From: Planctomycetota bacterium
GTDB taxonomy: Bacteria > Planctomycetota > UBA1135
Assembly: GCA_024229395.1 (NCBI GenBank)
Contig: JAAESM010000073.1
Coordinates: forward strand, 1 to 40,761
Direction of reading: 5' to 3'
Length of the DNA: 40,761 bases
Below the pieces are notes generated by a model. The model saw only the letters and a list, made by a program, of their open reading frames with translations, ran no database searches and was not told the origin of the DNA. A program made the position numbers and the translations under genes. Every line of letters begins with the position of its first letter. The stretch's first letter is position 1. Below are positions 34,597 to 40,761 of the stretch, one piece after another.

Positions 34597-36516
34597 CTAC
34601 TCCCCTTCTAAGTAGGTGTAGCCGCGCAAGCCGTCTTCGTAAAAGCGCATCAACACGCGACTTTCCGCCGGCGTCATGATCTGGCGCCGCACTGCATGCT
34701 CACAATCCCGACGTAACTTGATAGCCATGCTGTCCGGCTCGTATTGCACATATTGCAGAACCTCGCGAATGGTATCGCCAGGCACGACTTCATTGAGCGA
34801 CCAGCCGCCATCTTGTTCAATCTGGATATGCGCCACATGCGCATCGCCGAACAAATTATGCAAGTCACCAAGAGTTTCTTGGTAGGCGCCGATCAAGAAG
34901 GCCGCCAAGTAGTAGGGTTCGCCGGGGATCAATTCGTGAACCTCAAGCACTTCCTTCTTCTCGCCATCGGAGATGAAGTGATCGATGCGGCCGTCGGAAT
35001 CACAAGTGACATCAGCAAGGATGGCACGCTCGGTGGGTTCCTCATCAAGGCGATGGATCGGCATGATCGGGAATAGCTGTTCGATCGCCCAGGAATCCGG
35101 CATGGATTGGAACAACGAGAAGTTGCACACATAGGTGCCGCGCAACAGGGTTTCGATCTCGTGGAGTTCCTCGTGTGGGTCCTCTTCCCTGCGCATCAGA
35201 TCGCGAATGCGCACACAACTACTCCAGTACAGGCGTTCGGCGAGGGAGCGCCCTTCCAGATTCAGATACCCCAAGGCGAACAGGTCGAGGGCTTCGTCGC
35301 GAGCCTGCGCTACATCGTGATAGCTTTGCACCAGGTTGTCTGGCGCAATCTCGGTGTAGCTTTCGTAAAGCTCCTGCATCGGCTTTGGCACTTCGTTCTT
35401 GCCCGCCCATGCGGCATAACTGTCGCCATCCCAAACGATACTCTCGGCCGAGTTACTGCCCAGCACGGGGAATACCAACACGCTGTGCTGCGCCACCATG
35501 GCGCGACCACTTTCGCTGATGATGGTTGGGTGTTCGATACCTGCTTGATTGCAGATATTGCCGATGCGACTAACCACATCCGCGGCATACTCCTCAAGCG
35601 AATAGTTCATCGACGAATCGATGGCGCGTTGGGTGCCGTCGTAATCGACACCAAGGCCGCCGCCGATATCTAGATAGCGCATGCCTGCGCCAAGTTTGAC
35701 CAGCTCCACGTAGATCTGGCCCAACTCATTGATCACGTTCTTGATCAAGCGGATGTTATGGATCTGACTGCCCACGTGGCAATGCAGCAGTTGCAGGCAA
35801 TCAAGCATGTCGTGTTCTTCCAACACCTTGACCATGCTCAGCACCTCTGTAATGAACAGGCCAAACTTGGAACGATGCCCGGAGGATTCACGCCACCGAC
35901 CCACGCCTTGGCTGGACAACTTCACGCGCACACCAATCTGCGGACGCACGCCATACTTCTCGGCGTATTTGATGATTAGGCCAAGTTCATCAAAGCTCTC
36001 CACTACTGGCACGATGTTGCGACCGAGTTTGCTGGCCAGGACTACCGCTTCAATGTAACGGTCATCCTTGAAGCCATTGCAGATAATCGGCCGCTCCGGA
36101 TTGGATGCCGTCATCGACATCACGGCCAGCAATTCAGGCTTGGAGCCCACTTCCAAACCGAAGCCGAACTCAGCACCAAACTCGTAGATCTCCTCGACCA
36201 AGTGGCGCTGCTGATTGACCTTGATCGGATAGACGGCGCTATAACCACCCATATATTCGTTATCACGAATCGCCTCTTGAAAGGCTTGCGCAAGATGACG
36301 CAAACGATGACGTAGCACATCTGGGAAGCGCAAAATCATGGGCGCATCAAAGCCACGGTCGGTCAAGCCGACCATGATCTCATGCAGAGAAACACCCTTG
36401 GTACCGCTTTTGTTCGGGTCTACAAGCAAACCACCACCACTTCCCACACGGAAGTAGCCTTGGCCCCAACCCTCTACTTGGTAGAGATTGGCGGAGTCGG
36501 TAATGTGCCAGTTCAT
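34597..36516 (-). CDS. speA: Biosynthetic arginine decarboxylase (PLP-dependent)
   Basis: A complete 639-aa fold-III PLP enzyme making agmatine from arginine, the first step of the agmatine route to putrescine and spermidine. The PLP lysine is K99 in YSAVYPIKVNQQ. Further family landmarks are GFGLEVGSKPELL, ICNGFKDDRYIE, the H of LLHCHVGSQIHNI, the glycine-rich YLDIGGGLGVDYDG, ISESGRAMVAQHS and, near the end, the substrate-side CDSDGRIDHF. The N-terminus (MNWHITDSANLYQVEGWGQG) matches the family, so the ATG at 36516 is right. No agmatinase or agmatine deiminase gene is nearby. It is convergent with the gene ending at 34564. Confidence 0.97.
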   Translation of the reverse strand: MNWHITDSANLYQVEGWGQGYFRVGSGGGLLVDPNKSGTKGVSLHEIMVGLTDRGFDAPMILRFPDVLRHRLRHLAQAFQEAIRDNEYMGGYSAVYPIKVNQQRHLVEEIYEFGAEFGFGLEVGSKPELLAVMSMTASNPERPIICNGFKDDRYIEAVVLASKLGRNIVPVVESFDELGLIIKYAEKYGVRPQIGVRVKLSSQGVGRWRESSGHRSKFGLFITEVLSMVKVLEEHDMLDCLQLLHCHVGSQIHNIRLIKNVINELGQIYVELVKLGAGMRYLDIGGGLGVDYDGTQRAIDSSMNYSLEEYAADVVSRIGNICNQAGIEHPTIISESGRAMVAQHSVLVFPVLGSNSAESIVWDGDSYAAWAGKNEVPKPMQELYESYTEIAPDNLVQSYHDVAQARDEALDLFALGYLNLEGRSLAERLYWSSCVRIRDLMRREEDPHEELHEIETLLRGTYVCNFSLFQSMPDSWAIEQLFPIMPIHRLDEEPTERAILADVTCDSDGRIDHFISDGEKKEVLEVHELIPGEPYYLAAFLIGAYQETLGDLHNLFGDAHVAHIQIEQDGGWSLNEVVPGDTIREVLQYVQYEPDSMAIKLRRDCEHAVRRQIMTPAESRVLMRFYEDGLRGYTYLEGE

Positions 36517-36607
36517 TTGCTTGCCTAATCAGGAGATTGCAGGTATTCTAAGTCTTCGTTTCTATTATGAAGAAATTCACATAAACATTCCCACATGTTG
36601 TTGATGA

Positions 36608-36805
36608 TGTGGAGATTATGGCGCCGTAACCTACACGAAGCCAAATGGAATCACCGGCGGAGCTTCTGGCCCAGCGACGAACAGCAGGAAGGTTTGCAGC
36701 GACCCGTTTGGAATGCCGATTTGGTTACAGCTAGTGGAAGTGCCTTTTAATGGTACGTCGATGCGGGTATCTAACCCCATCATGCTTCCCATAGGCTCCA
36801 ACTAA
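36608..36805 (+). pseudogene. 3' remnant of a gene encoding the recurring C-terminal secreted-protein domain
   Basis: A 65-codon open frame without a usable start begins after two TGA codons (36602-36607) and ends at TAA, 36803-36805. It reads TYTKPNGITGGASGPATN near its start, then PFGMPIWLQLVEV and finally RVSNPIMLPIGSN. The pattern G-x-P-I-W-L-Q-x-(V/L)-(E/D)-V...S/T-N-P/V lines up with the closing strands of the two metalloproteases (VTAWLQGLDL..DNVQTTV, VTAWFQGVDV..YQTTV). The rest of the parent gene is gone. A strong terminator 18 nt downstream is what one expects at the end of a real gene. I take this as the last exon-sized scrap of a deleted secreted protein. Confidence 0.72.
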
Positions 36806-36822
36806 CTTTGCGCGAACAACGA

Positions 36823-36864
36823 CGCCCCGCACGGCTCTAGGGCTTTGCGGGGCGCTCTCTTTTT
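36823..36864 (+). terminator. Intrinsic terminator
   Basis: CGCCCCGCA (36823-36831) and TGCGGGGCG (36846-36854) form a perfect 9-bp GC-rich stem, followed by CTCTCTTTTT. The T-run is only on the plus side. It belongs to the deleted gene whose 3' remnant ends at 36805 and shields the downstream sigma factor from read-through. Confidence 0.88.
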
Positions 36865-36982
36865 GCATGGAGAGAGCCAACACACAAAACGCCTCGTATC
36901 GGATAGAGTGTGAAGATTATGTTCAACAAGCTCTCCCCTCTCTTTTTGGAAAAGGTGAGAGGATAATCACTCGAGACTGCTG
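36865..36982 (+). other. Leader/promoter region of the sigma-kinase unit
   Basis: About 118 bp with a possible -10 (TTATGT in GATTATGTTC, about 36917) and an imperfect hairpin CCTCTC/GAGAGG (36937-36942 and 36957-36962) with inner TTTT/AAAA pairing. No strong ribosome site precedes the ATG at 36983. Confidence 0.4.
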
Positions 36983-37663
36983 ATGGCAACTGCTCTAATA
37001 AAAGATCTCCTGGATTGGGCCAAAGAGAATTTGGGGCCCAGCAGCCTAGCGAAGATAAAGAGCATTGATCCTGAAGAATTAGATCGGCGGTCTAAAAACA
37101 TCCAAGATGTGTCCGAATTTGCATTGGAGATCATATATCCGTTCCTTTCAGAAGACCACGACCTTCGTCGCGAGTTCTTTGGTCACTTATGGCAAGATAT
37201 TGATTTCAAAGGTTTTGTGCACCCCAATACTCCTCTATCTCAGTTTGTCGAAACTAATGACCTCGCTGCGTCTTGCTTTGGTGACATGATGTCAATTTGT
37301 CAAAACTTAGAGTTCAGAGGAAAGCGAGAGTTCGTCGCGATGATTCGACAGCGCATGCGTTGGAAGGCGCATCGAAAAGCTTTGCACGAAGAAAAGATAG
37401 TATCTGCCAAAAACGAAAGGCTTGGCGCGATAGAAGACAAGGGGAAGACTGTGGAATCGAAGGCCATTGAGTTAGAGGATAGAGTGCGCTTCATGCGCTT
37501 CGTCGCCAAACTCCCCCCAAAGGAACGGACCTTGCTTGAGTGTCATTTAAAGGATATTCCTATAGCTGACATTGCTCAGATAAATGATCGGTCAGTGGAT
37601 ACCACTCGTAAAGCCATTCAAAGGATTATCCAGCGAATGAGGAGAAGCCTTGGACAAGCCTGA
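36983..37663 (+). CDS. Sigma-70 family (ECF-like) RNA polymerase sigma factor
   Basis: A 226-aa protein. The C-terminal region 4 is clear: FVAKLPPKERTLLECHLKDI, then IPIADIAQINDRSVDTTRKAIQ and RMRRSL. Region 2 is diverged but recognisable around LEFRGKREFVAMIRQRMRWKAH, the usual F-x-x-R-G-x-x-x-F stretch. About 70 extra N-terminal residues precede it. The last 14 bp overlap the start of the kinase gene, so the two are translated together. Planctomycetes often pair such sigma factors with Ser/Thr kinases, and kinase control of this factor is the natural inference. Base composition is AT-richer than the first 36 kb. Confidence 0.85.
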   Translation: MATALIKDLLDWAKENLGPSSLAKIKSIDPEELDRRSKNIQDVSEFALEIIYPFLSEDHDLRREFFGHLWQDIDFKGFVHPNTPLSQFVETNDLAASCFGDMMSICQNLEFRGKREFVAMIRQRMRWKAHRKALHEEKIVSAKNERLGAIEDKGKTVESKAIELEDRVRFMRFVAKLPPKERTLLECHLKDIPIADIAQINDRSVDTTRKAIQRIIQRMRRSLGQA

Positions 37664-39854
37664 AAAAAATAGTGAAGGCCCCTTGGAAGAGGCCTATGAA
37701 GAGTATCTCTCCCTGCTTGAGCAGGGAGAGACACCTAACATAAGCGTTTTTGTGCAGTGTTTCCCGGCAGAAATCCGCGATAGTTTAAGGCGTAAGATTC
37801 AGGAATCGGAGCGCATTGTGGATGCGATCCTGGCCACGAATGAAATGTTTGCGGAAGGTTACATCCTGTCAAACCGCTACCGCCTTAAGGAAAAGCTCGG
37901 AATTGGAGGATCGGCTGTAGTCTGGAAAGCACATGATTCGCAACTCGATCGCAATGTTGCAATAAAAGTCTTGCACCCTTTTGTGAGAATTGGAATCGGT
38001 GGAGAGGATCGCATGATCCACGAAGCTCGGGCGCTAGCTTCACTGAATCATCCGAGTGTGACACAATTGTACGATTTCATTCGCACAGAGAAGTTCGTTG
38101 CCGTTGTCATGGAATTGGTAGGCCAAGGTGTATCGCTCGCTGATAGGATTAGACCTCCGCAGGAAGCTGTAGACATTGCGCTGCTCCGCGAGCAAGCTCT
38201 TGCGTTCCTTGGCCCATTACGCGGACTAGCAGAAGCGCACCGTCGCGGTCTAATTCATCGAGACATCAAGCCGACTAACGTGCTCTGGGATGGCAACCAA
38301 TTCAAGCTTTCCGACTTTGGACTTGTGTGCGAAATTCCTTTGGAAAGTCGTACGCCCTCGGAAGAGATTGTTGGCACTCTGTCATATTCCTCTCCGGAAC
38401 AACTTGAGGGAGGCTCTTTGACGACAGCAACGGATGTATTTAGCTCCGGAACCACTCTCTATAAGTTCCTTTTTGGCGAATCTCTCTTCCCGGGCGACAC
38501 TGCGTATCAAATACAGAAATCAATTGCTCTTTCGCAACGATATTTTTCGGATAGATTCCACGCAACCCCGCGCGACCTCAAGGCCATCCTGCAAAAAGCA
38601 ACCGCACATAATCCAGAGTCAAGATATCGAACAGCAAATGAGTTCGTAGATGATCTCAATGCCTGGTGCGTAGGTGATCCTGTATCTGCACGCTCCCCCG
38701 CTCTCCCCGAACGCGCATGGATTTGGGCAAGGAAGAACTCCTGGCAAACAGTCTCTATGTGTGCACTTTTCCTGGCTACCTTGGCTATCTCGATTTCTAT
38801 GAATCAGGCCAAGAAGAGGGCCGAGCAACTCCAAGTGATACTGGAATCTACGCAGTTAATGTTACATGCTGTGGATCCGATGCTGCCAGCGGCAAACGAC
38901 ACTTCCGTCTCTGAACAGCTGGATCTCCTAACGAGGGCAATCGAGCAGTCTCAGGGTTTGCCAGGAAACAAGCTCGCTCCCGCATTGGAGAACCTGGGAG
39001 CTGCCTTGATCTCCATAGACCGGTTTCATGATGCAGCAACGATCTTCGAAAAAGCGATATTGCACGGAGCTGGCGACTCGGCCAAAGTGCGCTACGGATG
39101 GTGTCTTCGTTATTTCGATCCCCAAAAAGCTAAGCAAGTTCTCGAGCCTATTGCATTTCGAGCACACACAGATTCTGATGAGGCCGAATTTGCTCGGCTA
39201 TTTGCTCTAAACCGGCTTGGCACCGTGCTGCTAGACGAGTCTACCCTTGCATCTAAGCAGAAGGCCCTCGACATATTCAAGGAGATAAAAGAGCCCTTGA
39301 AGAGCCTCGGAGATCAAGGGTTATGGCTCAAGCCCATGAATCTCATGAACCTTGGAACTGCCCAGTCAAAGGTGGCCTGGTTGCTAGCAGAGAAGGAAGA
39401 GCGCCTCTCGAATCTGAATGACCATGCGGAGGCCCTAGCTTCATTGGCGAGCGCAGAACAAGAATTTATCAATGCTGGGATTGGCGACCACTCTGAAATG
39501 TTCTATGTTTATGTCGCGCAATTTGAAATCTATTCAAAATTGGAAGGGTATTCAGATCGCGCTATCCAGGTCGGAGAATTTGCCATAAATATTCGCTCAC
39601 GTTCGCGATACTCCAATTGGGTAACCACCCTTCGCTTTTCCTTGGAATTCGCGAATTATTTACACGATATAGATCGTCATGATAAAGCTAGGTTAATCGT
39701 GCTGAGTGCCCTAAAACAATTTCCTTCTATAGTGGGCGATAAGTTTCATTGGGACCTCGCAGGAGGGTTGACTCGTCTGGCTGACCTCTATAACCTGCAA
39801 GACGAAATGGATTATCAGATAGTCAAGAGAAGCCTCGCTGAGAGCAATTCTTAA
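37650..39854 (+). CDS. Membrane Ser/Thr protein kinase with TPR-like sensor domain
   Basis: A 734-aa protein starting at TTG (37650) with GGAG just upstream; no earlier or nearby ATG fits. The N-terminal 65 residues (EEAYEEYLSLLEQGETPNIS, CFPAEIRDSL) are the lead-in seen in many planctomycete kinases. The kinase domain (about 75-345) is complete: glycine loop GIGGSAVVWKA, VAIKVL (K106), HRDIKPTN (D205), DFGLV (D222), SPEQ, then ATDVFSSGTTLYKFLFGE. One membrane helix (about 365-385) follows, then a 340-residue helical C-terminus with degenerate TPR-like pairs (YVAQFEIYSKLEGYSDRAIQ). That part would lie outside the cytoplasm as sensor. The sigma factor overlapped by its start is the likely partner. 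Confidence 0.92.
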   Translation: MDKPEKNSEGPLEEAYEEYLSLLEQGETPNISVFVQCFPAEIRDSLRRKIQESERIVDAILATNEMFAEGYILSNRYRLKEKLGIGGSAVVWKAHDSQLDRNVAIKVLHPFVRIGIGGEDRMIHEARALASLNHPSVTQLYDFIRTEKFVAVVMELVGQGVSLADRIRPPQEAVDIALLREQALAFLGPLRGLAEAHRRGLIHRDIKPTNVLWDGNQFKLSDFGLVCEIPLESRTPSEEIVGTLSYSSPEQLEGGSLTTATDVFSSGTTLYKFLFGESLFPGDTAYQIQKSIALSQRYFSDRFHATPRDLKAILQKATAHNPESRYRTANEFVDDLNAWCVGDPVSARSPALPERAWIWARKNSWQTVSMCALFLATLAISISMNQAKKRAEQLQVILESTQLMLHAVDPMLPAANDTSVSEQLDLLTRAIEQSQGLPGNKLAPALENLGAALISIDRFHDAATIFEKAILHGAGDSAKVRYGWCLRYFDPQKAKQVLEPIAFRAHTDSDEAEFARLFALNRLGTVLLDESTLASKQKALDIFKEIKEPLKSLGDQGLWLKPMNLMNLGTAQSKVAWLLAEKEERLSNLNDHAEALASLASAEQEFINAGIGDHSEMFYVYVAQFEIYSKLEGYSDRAIQVGEFAINIRSRSRYSNWVTTLRFSLEFANYLHDIDRHDKARLIVLSALKQFPSIVGDKFHWDLAGGLTRLADLYNLQDEMDYQIVKRSLAESNS

Positions 39855-40165
39855 CTTTACAACACAGCCCGAATCCCTCGAGTCGTTTTAATGGCGCTCA
39901 TCGTTGCGTCCCCGAGGGTTTCAAAAGCAATTCGGTCAGGACAAGCCTCCTTACTTTTGATCGCCCATTCAATAAAGAAACTGAATATCAACACAATACG
40001 CCCTTATCTTGGGACACGAAATTCTCCAGTTTTATTATTTCCAACATTCAATATAGTGTTACAGGGACTTAATTTTATGCCACAGTACCTGCCTACGGAT
40101 TAGCCCGCTCTCCATTGCTGGCTCTTTGACCACTCAAGCTTAATAATTACTCATCACATCATCCC
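39855..40165. other. Intergenic stretch between kinase and lectin genes
   Basis: This 311-bp AT-rich stretch has no convincing gene. A 70-codon frame (39891-40103) has poor codon texture, but its last residues (FNIVLQGLNF..YLPTD) faintly resemble the closing strands of the C-terminal secreted module, so it may be a second, more decayed remnant. CCCTCG (39875-39880) could pair with CGAGGG (39913-39918) over a long loop; this is not a good terminator. TTGACC and TAATAAT before the lectin gene are possible promoter parts at poor spacing. Confidence 0.4.
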
Positions 40166-40761
40166 ATGAGATACCTCATTCTTTCTCTTGTCATTTCTTT
40201 AAGCCTCATTCCCGAGCTGACTGCGCAGTCCGATTGGATTTACAATCCCGCCAATGGGCACAGTTACAAGGAGTTCGTTGTTCCGGGCCACAATTGGCAT
40301 AACGCAGTCGCAGAGGCAGAGACTCTCGGTGGCTATCTAGCTTGTATCTCAGACGCTGCTGAGAATGATTGGTTAACAGCTAATTTCCCTCCTAGGGGCG
40401 GCGCGCAGGATGCTTTCCTCGGAGGCACGGACGAGAACCAAGAAGGAGTCTGGGAGTGGATTACTGGCGAGCCTTGGACCTACACCAACTGGTCACCTGG
40501 CGAACCTAACAATGGCGCGGGGGAAGAAGACTATCTTGAGTGGGACGGGAGTTGGAATGATGTCCCGGCATATGGCTGGGGAACGCCATTTGGGATAGTT
40601 GAGCGAGAAGAGCCACCAGAGCCACCTTTGCTGTCCACCGATTTGTTCGCAGGGCAAATCGCCACAATCCAGGTTTCTAATTGCCCACCAAATCGAAAAG
40701 TCTATGTCGCCTATTCACTAACAGGCGGTGGCACCACCTGGTCCCCCTTCGGCACCCTCGC
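40166..40761 (+). CDS. Secreted C-type lectin domain protein; 3' end beyond window
   Basis: The first 198 codons are visible. A signal peptide (MRYLILSLVISLSLIPELTAQ) precedes one C-type lectin domain. It starts WIYNPANGHSYKEF, with AVAEAETLGGYLACISDAAE as the first helix region, WEWITGEPWTYTNWSPGEPN, then the Ca-site motifs EPN (in GEPNNG) and WND (in SWNDVPAYG). A short proline linker (EEPPEPPL) leads into the start of the recurring C-terminal beta-module: FAGQIATIQVSNCPPNRKVY, then AYSLTGGGTTWSPFGTL at the window edge. EPN usually marks mannose-type sugar specificity. It is likely a surface or secreted glycan-binding protein, following the sigma-kinase pair on the same strand. Confidence 0.92.
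   Translation, partial: MRYLILSLVISLSLIPELTAQSDWIYNPANGHSYKEFVVPGHNWHNAVAEAETLGGYLACISDAAENDWLTANFPPRGGAQDAFLGGTDENQEGVWEWITGEPWTYTNWSPGEPNNGAGEEDYLEWDGSWNDVPAYGWGTPFGIVEREEPPEPPLLSTDLFAGQIATIQVSNCPPNRKVYVAYSLTGGGTTWSPFGTL

Noticed and set aside
1..40761. tRNA, rRNA, CRISPR arrays, IS elements, phage or conjugation genes
   Set aside because: I looked on both strands and saw no cloverleaf, repeat-spacer array, transposase or integrase.

Overview
This window looks like a chromosomal segment of a member of the Planctomycetota. That is an inference from gene content, because no rRNA is present. The pointers are a formylglycine-type sulfatase; two Tat-exported Gfo/Idh/MocA oxidoreductases; DUF6807 (PmoA-like) and ThuA proteins; FG-GAP and reprolysin-like secreted proteins; a sigma factor overlapping a Ser/Thr kinase whose N-terminal region is of the planctomycete type; and a C-terminal beta-domain that recurs on several secreted proteins. 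Most of the window is GC-rich (37 of 60 G+C in two hand-counted lines). The last 4 kb is clearly poorer (27-28 of 60 in three lines).

Layout. 1-4,888 (minus strand) is a catabolic operon: sodium:solute symporter, DUF6807 protein, Gfo/Idh/MocA oxidoreductase and a lipoprotein sulfatase cut by the window edge. A PAS hybrid histidine kinase diverges from it behind a near-consensus promoter and a perfect 16-bp inverted repeat. 6,746-8,835 holds a second carbohydrate-type pair (ThuA plus Gfo/Idh/MocA). 9,036-16,593 carries a lipoprotein PHP phosphoesterase, a small membrane protein, a GT39-like glycosyltransferase, a decayed S9 (DPP-IV-like) peptidase pseudogene whose catalytic domain is still open, an M28 peptidase, and a U32 Fe-S protein followed 3 nt later by a ferredoxin. 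16,675-21,062 (minus) has two tandem paralogous M12B-like metalloproteases and an FG-GAP propeller protein. Next come an ECF sigma factor with a Cys-rich tail, YeiH, aspartate-semialdehyde dehydrogenase and an AI-2E family protein.

25,413-34,564 holds two large paralogous membrane-anchored multi-beta-sandwich proteins that flank metH on the opposite strand. metH is preceded by a well-formed SAM-I type riboswitch. Its aptamer strand has a perfect 12-nt complement just before the metH start codon. Asd, MetH with its riboswitch, and arginine decarboxylase SpeA are the housekeeping amino-acid and polyamine genes here.

36,600-40,761 is an AT-richer segment. It holds a 3' remnant of a gene for the recurring C-terminal domain with its own terminator, a sigma factor overlapping a TPR-type Ser/Thr kinase that starts at TTG, and a C-type-lectin protein running off the edge.

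The points most worth following are the metH SAM riboswitch and its anti-aptamer, the shared C-terminal module with its orphan remnant, a TA[TC][AG]AT hexamer 5-9 nt before several start codons (suggesting leaderless mRNAs), two long perfect inverted repeats beside genes, and the S9 pseudogene with a surviving catalytic triad.
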